Assembly: GCA_037954325.1 (NCBI GenBank)
Contig: JBBMNZ010000015.1
Location: 8,599,001-8,663,000 of the forward strand
Source of the DNA: Fistularia commersonii
Lineage: Eukaryota; Chordata; Actinopteri; Syngnathiformes; Fistulariidae
Length of the DNA stretch: 64,000 nucleotides
Direction: 5' to 3'
Position 1 is the first letter of the stretch, and each line of letters begins with the position of its first letter. The notes under the pieces are model-generated. The model worked only from the letters and a program-made list of their open reading frames with translations. It was not told the DNA's origin and did no database searches. Positions 55,301-64,000 of the stretch are shown in pieces. Made by a program: the position numbers and the translations under genes.

Positions 55301-58052
55301 CAGGAAGGAGGCGGCAGAGAACAGCCTGGTCGCCTACAAAGCCGCTTCCGACATCTCCGTCACCGAGCTCCCTCCGACGCACCCAATCCGCCTGGGCCTC
55401 GCCCTCAACTTCTCCGTTTTCTATTACGAAATCCTCAACTCGCCGGACCGGGCCTGCAGGTATGAGACATGCCCCGGCAGTTCTTTTAAGGCTGAACCAG
55501 ATCGGAGTCGGTTTTAGTGAGCGCTTTGTGTTTGTGTTTGCGCACCGGTCTCTCAAAACTCGAGCGCGTCTGTTTATTTCTGACGTCGAACAGATTTGGT
55601 TTCCATCCTGTCTCCGCACCTGGAGTTAATTTTACACTCGCACCATCAAACCCCCTCCCACGGCATTCGGTTCATCCTCAACTACAGGTGGGAATCGCAG
55701 GCAGCAGTTTAGGGATTTTCATCTCGTTCTTGTTTAATACCTGCTTCAACCAAAAAAAAAAAATCCTCAAGACTTTCACTCAAATTAGAAATGAAGCTCA
55801 GAGAGACAGAGAGAGACAAAATCTGTGATAGTCTAAAAATCGTATCGGGGGAAAAAAAGTTTGCAAATTGAGAAAAAAATTCCCACAAAGCAAACGGAGC
55901 CAGAAATGATAATGTATTGGTTGTATACGTGAGGGAGGGGGCTAACAAGACTGTGTGCTGACCTCTGCTGTGTACTTGGCCGACAGGTTGGCGAAGGAGG
56001 CCTTCGACTGTGCCATCGCAGAGCTGGACACGCTGAGCGAGGAGAGCTATAAGGACTCCACACTTATCATGCAGTTGCTACGCGACAACTTGACACTATG
56101 GACGTCGGACGTGCAGGGAGATGGTGAGACCCCCCCCACCTGATCTCCGACTGCCATCTTCACTCACTACCTGTCCTATTGGTTCCTTCACCTGGCCGCA
56201 GCCTCCTCCTCTTTACTTCACCTCTGCTCGACCCACTGTAGATTCTTAAGGACAGATTTCTTCATATCTCTTTCTCCATTTAAAAAAAAAAAACAAAGCA
56301 AAAAAACTACATTTTGTAAGTCTCACCTCCACCCACTGACTCTCAAGTCATGGAATGGCTTCCCCGCATCCCACAGGAGTGGGAGTGCAGTGTATCACAC
56401 ACACCCGCACCCTGCTCCTCGTCCCCCGAGACCACAACTCACACTGCCGAGCCCGGCCCAAAGGCACGTGATCATAGAAATGAACGAGCTGGCCAAACAG
56501 CAACCTTTATTATGTCTTCCCATTGTGAACTGGACAGAAATTGGATAGTTTGATTTTGTAGTTTATTTCTCGCAGCGTTCGTATTCGCCTATTTGACCAC
56601 GTCGGCGTCTGTTTTTATATGCTTTGTGGCCATGTTGGCTTTGAAACGCCGCTGCGAGAGCAGACGTGGCGGGTCAACGGACATGCAGACCCGGCACCCA
56701 GTTTCTGGTCCTGTCCTGAGGTTCCAGTCTGGCTGCAGCTTGTTGGAAGTATGATGTAACTGTGCGTGTGTGTACGTGTGTGTGCATCCGTGTGTGTGTG
56801 TGTGTGTGTGTGCATGTGCGGTGGTGATGGGGGGCTTTCTCATGTCGCAGCTAGCCACGGCGCTAATGAGCACTGTTACCACTTCTATTTTAATCACGAC
56901 TGATTCTCAAGGCCTTTTGTTGTTTTTGCCTCTTAATTCTTCATTACACGGATGGCTGTGCTGTGTCTATGACAACCCTCCCCAAGCAACTGGTTGTACA
57001 CTCACAAGGCCCCCCGCACCCTCCCGTTAATCTTATCAGGGCCTGCTCCAAAGGTTGAATTCACTCTCTAGCCCGCATGTCGACTCCGAGTCCCCGTTTG
57101 TGATCCTTTTCAGAAAAAAGAACGTTTTAAGCGTTAAAGCGTGAACTCAACAGCCCGGAGTGCTAGCGTTGATCTCTGCTACCTTTTGTCCACCGAGGCT
57201 TTTGTCCATCTGCGGCGTGAACAAAGCCTTCACTCCCCGTTGGATCTAAGACTGTCAGAAAAAACAAAACGGAATGATCATTTTGAGTGGCATGGTGGCG
57301 CAGTGGACCCTGGTTCAATTTTTTTACAAGGGAACCTTTCTATGTAAAGTTTGCATGTTCTCCCCGTGTCTGTGTGGGTTTCCCCCGGGTTCTCTGTTTT
57401 CCTTCCACAGTCCAAAAACATGCAGCATGTCAATATGGGAAAAAAATTGGGAAAATTGCCCCGAACGAGTGATTGAGTGGTTGTCTATTTGTATATATCC
57501 TGCGACTCAGTGGGCTCCAGCATCCCCAGTGACCCTGAGTGCAAGATAAGCGACAGACAATTGATGGATGATCATTTTTGATCAGCGTCAACAATTTCAT
57601 TGGTTTCATCGCCATCTTTCCAGCGCCTTGATGGTCGTCATAGCAATGCCATGTCAGGTCGTACTTTATTGTTTTGATGTACCGTCCCCGAAGAGCTGAA
57701 GACGCCAACTCACCAATTCACCAATACATTTCTTTTGCACAGACAAACCGTCTGATTTGAAGGGAGAGAGGGGGCGAAATTTCACAGGAAAGGGCCTAAA
57801 GGGGCCGTCCAACAATATATAAAGGCAGATATATAAAGGCAGGATTGAACTTTCTTTGTTTCTTATTTTCCAGTTTCCTGAAATCACCCAAAACAAACCT
57901 TGAATACAGGAAACGGAGACGTTTACAAGAAACCTCTTTAAAACGGAGGGGAAGACGACTCATCTGTTGTTCTCTCTCTCCCTCCCTCCCTCCCTGCAGG
58001 TGACGATCAGAACAAAGACGTACAGCAGGACGCAGAGGACGAGGCCCAGTGA
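46304..58052 (+). CDS. ywhae: 14-3-3 protein epsilon
   Basis: Exons 46304-46367, 50255-50454, 53566-53672, 55253-55459, 55987-56123, 58000-58052; 768 bp, 255 residues, the same length as human YWHAE. Dimeric cytosolic reader of phosphoserine/threonine motifs (RAF, CDC25, BAD and many others). The family sequence is nearly complete: [126 protein letters not shown]. The phosphate-binding basic cluster is intact: Lys50, Arg57, Arg130, Tyr131. Epsilon identity comes from the N-terminus and the acidic tail ending DAEDEAQ. Exon 3 differs a little from human (VEQELKSICKDILDVLDKHL, IAASTTAESK). All junctions are GT-AG with consistent phases. A second ywhae paralogue is usual in teleosts; which one this is cannot be told here. 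Confidence 0.98.
46368..50254. other. ywhae intron 1
   Basis: Non-coding, 3.9 kb. CpG-rich for the first 500 bases, then AT-rich, with a short CA run at 48964-48998. No exon or mobile element recognised. Confidence 0.6.
50255..50454 (+). CDS. ywhae: ywhae coding exon 2
   Basis: 200 bp, acceptor ttgtgtctcag, donor acg|gtcaga: [20 protein letters not shown] to KMIREYRKT. Carries Lys50 and Arg57. Confidence 0.97.
50455..53565. other. ywhae intron 2
   Basis: Non-coding, 3.1 kb. Holds a dispersed repeat fragment at 50660-50925 of a family different from the SINE ('cagtgtcttgctcaataacg', 'gggaatccaatcaggaacg', 'aaccccctgagccacgccgc'). Otherwise nothing recognisable. Confidence 0.55.
50660..50925. 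repeat. Dispersed repeat fragment, second family
   Basis: Boxes 'cagtgtcttgctcaataacg' and 'gggaatccaatcaggaacg' resemble a common teleost interspersed repeat (from memory). Only one copy in this window, so the call rests on recall. Confidence 0.4.
53566..53672 (+). CDS. ywhae: ywhae coding exon 3
   Basis: 107 bp, acceptor gtgcctgcag, donor at|gtatgt: VEQELKSICKDILDVLDKHL to KVFYYK. The Met codon is split. Confidence 0.96.
53673..55252. other. ywhae intron 3
   Basis: Non-coding, 1.6 kb, with a SINE 5'-half copy at 54117-54320. No other feature seen. Confidence 0.6.
54117..54320 (+). repeat. SINE 5' half, forward orientation
   Basis: 'ggttaatgcttccacctcacg' (head), 'ggtccaaatcctgacc' (decayed B box), 'ggtttcctcacacagtacag' and 'aacatgcaag...cattggagaccc' follow the SINE order. 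Confidence 0.55.
55253..55459 (+). CDS. ywhae: ywhae coding exon 4
   Basis: 207 bp, acceptor cctctcacag, donor ag|gtatga: [20 protein letters not shown] to NSPDRAC. Carries Arg130 and Tyr131. The 216-residue opposite-strand frame is its shadow. Confidence 0.97.
55460..55986. other. ywhae intron 4
   Basis: 527 bp, nothing recognised. Confidence 0.6.
55987..56123 (+). CDS. ywhae: ywhae coding exon 5
   Basis: 137 bp, acceptor ggccgacag, donor g|gtgaga: LAKEAFDCAIAELDTLSEES to LWTSDVQGD. Confidence 0.97.
56761..56820. repeat. (TG)n microsatellite
   Basis: TG run with TGCA and TACG interruptions. Confidence 0.95.
57285..57575 (+). repeat. SINE copy, forward orientation
   Basis: Head 'ggtggcgcagtgg', then 'ctggttcaatt' with most of the intervening tRNA-like head deleted, 'gtttgcatgttctccccgtg', 'tccacagtccaaaaacatgcag', 'accctgagtgcaagataagcg', and a GATGGATGA tail. 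Confidence 0.7.
58000..58052 (+). CDS. ywhae: ywhae coding exon 6 (acidic tail) and stop
   Basis: 53 bp after a strong pyrimidine tract (ctccctccctgcag): DDQNKDVQQDAEDEAQ and TGA at 58050-58052. The sequence matches the acidic epsilon tail in type. Confidence 0.93.
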
Positions 58053-58526
58053 GACTCAACACCCTGACGAACCTCCTTCCTCCTCCTCCTCCTCCCTAGC
58101 CTGTTTCCACCAGGGTTCTTCCTTCAGCCCACGTTTTCTCTCTCTCTCTCTTTCTCTCTGTCTCTCTCTCTTGCTCCTCCATTTCTTCCGCCCCCTCCCT
58201 CGTATGCACGCCACCCCCAACCCACCCCAGCCCTTTTGACTGTTTTACTTTGGCTTCTTGTCACTGCGTCACATTGCCAAGTTTGTCCTCTTGCAAACAC
58301 AAACACGCAAGTTTGTCTTTTTCTCTCCCGGTGTCTCAGAGTGGCGAAGTCCAAGCCAGGCAGTCGGTTGGTCCCGGAACAATTGTTTCCGAACCGAGGA
58401 AGTCGAAAACGGTGTGAGGTTTTTAAAAGGGACGTGTTCTTTCTTTTTTTTTTTTTTCTTTTCTTTTTTTGTAGGAACAACCAAGTGCCCTGATTCTTTG
58501 CAATTAAAATGTTTTTTTTTTTTTTT

Positions 58527-58532
58527 AATAAA
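58527..58532 (+). terminator. ywhae: Candidate polyadenylation signal (ywhae, proximal)
   Basis: AATAAA directly after a long T run, 475 bases after the stop codon. Confidence 0.4.
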
Positions 58533-58640
58533 ACCATAAACAGCAGAATGTTGCCCACTTCCACTCGTCCACTTGGACCAAGTGTCGTGCTTTTTTGCTA
58601 ATGGCGGTTAGCTAGGTAATGGCTTCTGTGCAGCAGTCTG

Positions 58641-58695
58641 TGTTGTGTGTGTCTGTGTTGTGTGTGTGCGTGTGTGTGTGTGTGCGCGTGTGTGT
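58641..58695. repeat. (TG)n microsatellite
   Basis: TG run with CTG and GCG interruptions. Confidence 0.9.
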
Positions 58696-58957
58696 GAGAG
58701 CGCATGTGGGCGTGAGGGGAAGCTCAACAGTCTTCGATTGTAACATAATGCAGTTCGGGAAATGGAGGCCTGCTGTATCCCCCCCCCCCCCCCCAACTCT
58801 CCCTTCCTCCTGCCCCCCTCGAAGGTTCGTCTGTCACAGTTTCCTCTCTTCCTCCTGGTTAGTGTGTGTAACGTGAATCTGATTTGTACTACTGGATATT
58901 CTCACCGGAGCCACAAGTACCATCTGTATTCTTACTGAAACACAGCATGGAATTAAC

Positions 58958-58963
58958 ATTAAA
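58958..58963 (+). terminator. ywhae: Candidate polyadenylation signal (ywhae, distal)
   Basis: ATTAAA in 'acattaaacttcaaactg'. Confidence 0.4.
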
Positions 58964-58985
58964 CTTCAAACTGAAAAAAAATTCA

Positions 58986-60540
58986 GCTGTCATCTTCATC
59001 CTCTTCTCCATCCTTTGGGCTGTGGTTGGGTTTTAATTTTTGACCATCAGAGGGCAGCGTCGAGGGGAAGCAGTTTATCTGCTTACTAGGCACCTTATTT
59101 GATTTTCGCCTTCTTTGTGTAAATATAACTATAAACTTTTAACTCTGGCAATGGTTACTTATCATTAAGTGCATTTTGAATCTCTTAGTTACATTTCATC
59201 TTAATTTCTGGAATTTATTTAAAGGGAACTTTCAATGAGAATTTATTTAAAATTTTCGAACAACTATAAGCTTCCATAAAGGTCTGTTTTTCACACAGTG
59301 TCTGCCGACCTTGACGCTCCACGTCTGACATTCACAGCAATTTCCCCGACCTGCACTGACAAATTATTTTTAAAATTTCTGATAAAAATCAAGATGATTC
59401 ACTTGAGTGAGTTCCATGGCGGAAGAACAAATCACCAGTTTTTCCACCAGCTTTCATCATGTCAAAAAAAACTGAACAAAAGAACTTCCTGAGGAACAAT
59501 TCTGACCAGTCTAGTTTTTATCTCGAGCCATTATCTGCAGATGTGCTCTTTCGGTATGGAACATCAGTCGTCACGTTTACAAAAAAAAAAAAAAAAATTC
59601 AAGCTTTGAAAATATTAAACCTCAATAAATAGTATCCTTTTGAGGCTTGTTTCTATTCTAGCAAATATTCAGTTTACAAGTGGGGCCGTGTGGGGAAAAA
59701 AAATCCTACGGGGGCCCTCTGCGCTGAGTCCATAGATAAATTCAAATAATCATAAGTATAACTTAATACTATATTACTTTTGTCCGAGCGGGCCGTGTTC
59801 AATGCCTCCATTGCTGAGGCCACAGGCGAGCTGTAGCCGTGCAGATGGAACTTTGCCCAACCAGTCTACATGTGTTTTGTGGACCTGTAGAAGCCATTTG
59901 ACCATGTCCTGCGGGGAATTGTGGGGGTGGTCCAGGAGTTTGGGGTACCGGACCTTGTAATAAGTGCTGTTCCTTGGATGGTTGTTGTGAAAGCCTGGTC
60001 TGCATTGCCTGTTGCAAGTCGAAAATGTTTCCGTTGAGGGTCGGACTCTGCCGTGGCTGTCCTATGTCAAAGATTCTGTTCGTAACTTACATGAACAGAA
60101 TTTGTAGGTGCAGCCAGGGGGTTGAGGTGACCAAAAGAACAAGGCCGTGGGTCTAAACAGACGAAATGAGTTTTCTCCGCAGGGTGTAATTATATAATAT
60201 AACTTGTTGATTATATAACTCCAATAATCCTGCAAGTTTGTGAGATGTACATGGATCCTACTCGAAAAAAAAATAGAATGAGTGATGGAAAATAAATATA
60301 TATATTTTTTTGAATTATTCATGACATGTATTTAGTGAATTGCTCCTATTGGTCTGCGTTGGCCCCTCAGATACATTCAGGTCAATTTCAGATGTAGCAG
60401 TTTGTTTCAAAGGCTGGACGGACGATTAGCCCACAGGCTAAGGTGGTGGGTTCCTCCCACCACTTGTGTGGTTTAAAAAATAAATCATTTGATGAATATT
60501 TAAAATACTGGCACAGAATAATGTCCTGATAGTCGACCAT
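58986..60540. other. Intergenic region between ywhae and the converging - strand gene
   Basis: AT-rich. Its only recognisable content is the decayed LINE fragment at 59787-60155. No gene seen. Confidence 0.55.
59787..60155 (+). pseudogene. Decayed non-LTR retrotransposon (LINE) reverse-transcriptase fragment
   Basis: Translating across several frames gives pieces of the RT palm region typical of fish LINEs: CFVDL/DHVLRGIVGVVQEFGVP, then RVGLCRGCPMSKILFVTYMN followed by RICRCSQGVE. Intact elements read GLRQGCPLSP at this point (from memory); here the Gln is changed and frameshifts and stops break the frame. It ends before the catalytic FADD box. Flanked by non-coding DNA; no other part of the element is seen. 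Confidence 0.65.
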
Positions 60541-61995
60541 GGCTTTATTATTCATTTATGATTGTTTTTTTTTTTTTTGTATTTTTTTTTTTTTTTTAAT
60601 GAACAGCGGTGCTGACGCAGATGTCAGATGAATAATGACACAACAAATCACAACTTGGATTTTTTTTTTACTTAAAAAAGATCCAAATAATGATCTACAA
60701 TTGAGACAAAAAAAAAATAAATGAAATGAAATTAAATAAAATAAGACGCCATGTTAGACTTCAGCTTCCAAGACAGATGATTAGGGCCAAAACGAAAAAA
60801 CTTTTTTTTCTTTGTCCCCTGCTTTTTTTTTTTTTTGCTTTCTTGAGGGGAAGTAACATACACACGTCAAAACGACAAATACACTGATGGAGTGTCCCAT
60901 CTACTCTTCATCGTCGCACACAGACAAAAAAAAAAAAAGGAAAAAGGATCTGGATAATACTTGACATTTAAAAATCAGGAGACGAGACGGAGCTTTTCTT
61001 TTCTTCGCGTTTCCTTTTCTCGGTACAAAAAACTAGAGTCGAAGAATGAAAAAAATAGTTATATTCTAACTGCTGGGGTGGGGTGGGGGGTCTGCACAGT
61101 GAGGCCCTGTCGATTGTAAAGGTCGGAGCCGGTTAACATCCACATTCACCGCTGAATGTCGATCTGATCGGGGCTTCGGAGTCGACACCCTCTATGATCC
61201 GATTCCACATTGCATTTTTTTTCCATTTTTAATTTTTTTTTCCGTCCGATGTTTTCCGTTATTGCGATGAATAAAATCTTTAAACGATTAGAAAAAAAAT
61301 AAATTAAAATAAACTGTCCACTAGAGTATGTACATCTGTTTTAAAAAGCAAGCATTTGTTTCTATTTACAGCCGTAACCCCCCTCCCCTTTTTTTTTCTC
61401 ACTGAATATACATATTTACTTATTTTCACAGTTTCCTACGTTTGCTCATATATTCAATATTAATACATATTTATTTCATTTATTTTTTTAAATTATTATG
61501 GATACAAATATCTCCGCTACGTCGTCACCGGTCCTCTCCCAGTGCTGATATCTAGAGAGATTGTTTTTATGCGTCGTTGCCATGACGACGACGATCTCCA
61601 TCGAGGTTCATATTTTTTTGTTTGTTTGTTGTTTTTTTTTTCCGTTGTTGTCGCTTTGACGGATATCCAAGAAAATTAAATAAAACAAAAAAAAAAACGG
61701 GCGTCCAGTTTGAAGACTTTCCTGGTCCGGTATCATAAAGTCTGATATTCTCTCATCCACCGCCGTCGGGTCCCACGGCGCCATCGGACCCGACAAATTC
61801 AAGAACAGGAAAAAAAAAGAGGATTGTTCTGCATCTGATTTCCAGTCAGAAATCAGCCACGTGGAGGTCGGGACTTCCCGCCGCACCCTCCCTCTGTCCG
61901 CCGCTTCCTCCGTCTCGTCCACCAGAGGCGACCGTTCCAGATGGCGAAATCCTGCGTCTTCCTCTTTACCTTTTCGTGGGCCGTTATTCTTATCA

Positions 61996-62026
<31 letters not shown>

Positions 62027-62072
62027 AAAGTGTAGTCATTTAGTTTTAAGGCACTTGAGAGCTTTTTGGTTT
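60541..62072 (-). other. Probable 3' UTR of the - strand gene
   Basis: AT-rich with T and A runs; AATAAA on the - strand occurs at 60544-60549 and several times near 61470-61490. It follows the stop codon of the - strand terminal exon. No coding frame. Boundaries are a guess. Confidence 0.4.
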
Positions 62073-62237
62073 TCACGGGAGCTCGGAGGAGACCAGGGCG
62101 AGGCCGGAGCTCTGGCGGAGGGGCGGTCCGGCGTGCACCGCCTTGGGACAGTCCGGCGTCAGAACTCTCCCGTTCTCCCCGACGCTTCCGGTGATTGACA
62201 GACGGGCCTTGTTCCTCATGGCTTCGGTAAATGTGAG
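62073..62237 (-). CDS. Terminal coding exon of an unidentified gene
   Basis: On the - strand a strong acceptor (long pyrimidine tract then ctggtctcag) precedes 54 phase-0 codons and TGA: LTFTEAMRNKARLSITGSVG, then ENGRVLTPDCPKAVHAGPPL and RQSSGLALVSSELP. The block is GC-rich against AT-rich flanks and ends at one clean stop, which is how the other last exons of this window look. The composition (RLSITGS, polar, Ser/Pro-rich) suggests a cytosolic C-terminal tail, but I do not recognise the family. The upstream exons lie beyond the right edge. An alternative reading is a chance frame. Confidence 0.5.
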   Translation of the reverse strand, partial: LTFTEAMRNKARLSITGSVGENGRVLTPDCPKAVHAGPPLRQSSGLALVSSELP

Positions 62238-62329
62238 CTGAGACCAGAACGAGACAAAAGATAAAAGAAAAACACAAGATTGGGTCGGGACAGCAAACAT
62301 CCTACTGCTGCTGCTGCTGATCTAAATCT

Positions 62330-63284
62330 CAGAGAGAATCTAGTGTAATCTAATCTAAGTAAAGTAATCTAGTCTAGTCGAATATGATGCAATATAATCT
62401 TGTCTGCTCTAAAGTGACGTAATGTGATATAATACAATCTAGGATTTATTGTAATGTGGTCCAATCTTGTCCAGTTTTCTATATTGTAATCTAGTCCGGT
62501 CCAGTCTAAGGTCATGTAATGTAATGCAATGTAATCTTGTCCAGCCTTGTCTATTCAGTCTAGTCCAATGTAATGGATTGGAATGTAGTCCAATGTAGTG
62601 TTGTGTAATATAATGTACAATGTTATGTAATCTAGACTAGTCATGTCATGTCATGAAATCTAATGTAATCTGTTTTAGCTTAGTCTAATGGTATGTTCCG
62701 TCATGTAATGTAATGTAATGTTAAATAGACTACTGTAGTCAAATGTAATGCAATGCAGTGTAATGTAATCTGGTTTAATCCAGTCTATCATTATGGTATT
62801 TACAGTAATGCACTCTAGTCCAATCTAATGTGGTCTAGTCAAGTCTAATGTTATATTATTTACTGTGATGTAATCTTGCCTAGTCAATTTAGTCTAGTGT
62901 AATATAATGTAATGTTATGTTATGTAGTCTAGTGTAATGTAACATAATGTGATGTAATGAGTCTGAGTATGAGTCTGATGTAATGTAATCCAGTCTAATG
63001 TAATAGTCTAGTCTGATGTAATGTAATGTAGTCTTGCCTAGTCTAATCTAATGTAGTTTAGTCTGACTTAATGTAATGCCATCAAGTCTAATGTAATGTA
63101 AGATATTTGCAATGTGATCTAGTCAAATTTCATATAATGTAGTCTTGTCTGATGGAATGTAATGTAATATAATGTATTCTAGTCTAATATAAAGTAATGT
63201 AATGTAATGTAGTCTAGTCTAATGTAATGTAATGCAGTCTAGTTTAATGTAAAGTAATGTAATCTAATGTAATATAGTCTAGTC
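62330..63284. repeat. TAATG/TAGTC pentamer satellite (left block)
   Basis: Degenerate tandem pentamers of two main types, TAATG and TAGTC (with TAATC, TTGTC and CAGTC variants), arranged in clusters such as TAGTC-TAGTC-TAATG-TAATG-TAATG. It becomes more regular toward the right. Confidence 0.85.
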
Positions 63285-63818
63285 CAGGGGTCGGCAACCA
63301 TTAACACCCAAAGAGCCATCTGGACCCGGTTTCCACAATTAATTTTTGACGTCTAAAATAAAGGTACCACTGTATATATTGCTTTTTCTTACCTTTAGAC
63401 TTTGTATGAACAACTATTGTGTGTTGCTTATTTTTGAAATGTCTTGTGACATTTGACTTTTTATTGTTTGCTAGTTTTTCTCCACAGAGATAAATGCAAA
63501 TGAATCTGCCCAGGTATCATTAAATGTTCTATTTTCTTCAGATATTTTTCCTTTCTTACATCCCCATATTTTGCCTGCCTGAGGTTGAAAGTCTCTACAA
63601 ATTGATGGTGTTTTGGCAGGTATACTGGCGAGTGTGACGTTTATTTTGAGCGTTGAAAAATAATAAATGTGATTTTATTTCAACTTTTCAAGATCATAAT
63701 AATCTTCCAATCTAGAACTAAAATGATAAAAAGGAACTAACACAAATAAAATATACCTCAATCAATACTTATAATTGATTTTTCCAAGACACTCGGAGCC
63801 ACAGGTTGCTGAACCCTG
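63285..63818. mobile_element. Non-autonomous hAT-type DNA transposon
   Basis: A 534-bp insert with ends CAGGGGTCGGCAACC and GGTTGCTGAACCCTG (15-bp inverted repeats with two mismatches). It is flanked by the identical 8-base sequence GTCTAGTC at 63277-63284 and 63819-63826; an 8-bp target duplication is diagnostic of hAT elements. The interior is AT-rich with no transposase frame. Confidence 0.85.
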
Positions 63819-64000
63819 GTCTAGTCTAATGTAATGTAAGTTAATTTAATGTAGTCTAGTCTAATGTAATGTAATGTAATTTAATGTAATGTAATGTGAT
63901 GCAATGTAATGTAATGTAATGTAATATAGTCTAGTCTAACGTAATGTAATGTAGTGTAGTCGAATGTAAAGTAATGTAGTGTAATGTAGTCTTGTCTGAT
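63819..64000. repeat. TAATG/TAGTC pentamer satellite (right block)
   Basis: Same array as 62330-63284, continuing past the right edge of the window. Confidence 0.85.

Larger units (their letters stand above)
56124..57999. other. ywhae intron 5
   Basis: 1.9 kb with a TG microsatellite (56761-56820) and a forward SINE (57285-57575). No additional exon seen. Confidence 0.6.
58053..58985 (+). other. ywhae: ywhae 3' UTR
   Basis: Contains CT- and T-rich tracts, a TG microsatellite (58641-58695) and a poly-C tract (58779-58794). Candidate polyadenylation signals: AATAAA at 58527-58532 and ATTAAA at 58958-58963. Confidence 0.5.
62238..64000 (-). other. Intron of the - strand gene, filled with satellite DNA
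   Basis: From about 62330 to the window end the sequence is pentamer satellite interrupted once by a hAT element. No exon is visible. Confidence 0.5.

Noticed and set aside
54969..55619. 216-residue - strand frame
   Set aside because: Antisense shadow of ywhae exon 4, whose + strand reading is a certain 14-3-3 sequence.

Overview
The window is vertebrate nuclear DNA, almost certainly from a ray-finned (teleost) fish. Evidence: GT-AG introns, short coding exons, dispersed tRNA-derived SINE copies with a GAAT-rich tail, short terminal-inverted-repeat elements flanked by TA (Tc1/mariner type), a non-autonomous hAT element, and abundant microsatellites. There are no bacterial-style operons; most open frames in the window are chance frames in introns.

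Four genes lie head-to-tail on the + strand and a fifth ends on the - strand at the right side. (1) 1-20.8 kb: a TLC-domain membrane protein of the TLCD3 (FAM57) family; exon 1 is off the left edge, coding exons at 1955-2041, 6215-6434, 11597-11692 and 15380-15694, followed by a possibly very long 3' UTR. (2) 22.1-33.5 kb: smoothelin-like 2 (smtnl2), 13 coding exons, N-terminal coiled coil and C-terminal calponin-homology domain; its middle is enlarged by reiterated symmetric exons. (3) 35.7-41.3 kb: crk, the SH2-SH3-SH3 adaptor, three coding exons. (4) 46.3-58.05 kb: ywhae, 14-3-3 epsilon, six coding exons, 255 residues. (5) 62073-62237, - strand: the last coding exon of a gene I do not recognise, with its probable 3' UTR running left toward ywhae (tail-to-tail).

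The crk-ywhae pair in the same orientation is the arrangement on human 17p13.3; TLCD3A and SMTNL2 also lie on human 17p13, so the block looks like conserved vertebrate linkage. The genes are not a pathway: crk and ywhae are cytosolic signalling adaptors (phosphotyrosine and phosphoserine/threonine readers), smtnl2 is probably actin/muscle associated, and the TLCD3 protein is an ER-type membrane protein linked to ceramide metabolism.

The main points for a second look are: the reiterated PH-x-P-[LV]-[TS]-A and [ED]YPF[KR][KR] motifs carried by symmetric phase 1-1 exons of smtnl2; four DR1-type nuclear-receptor half-site repeats, including one about 0.5 kb upstream of the smtnl2 start codon and a triple repeat in its 3' flank; a possible conserved Crk-I-type internal splice donor; a nested stack of mobile elements in smtnl2 intron 6; a pentamer satellite (TAATG/TAGTC) of at least 1.6 kb carrying a hAT element with exact 8-bp target duplication; a diverged tandem duplication of about 290-300 bp; and a decayed LINE reverse-transcriptase fragment.
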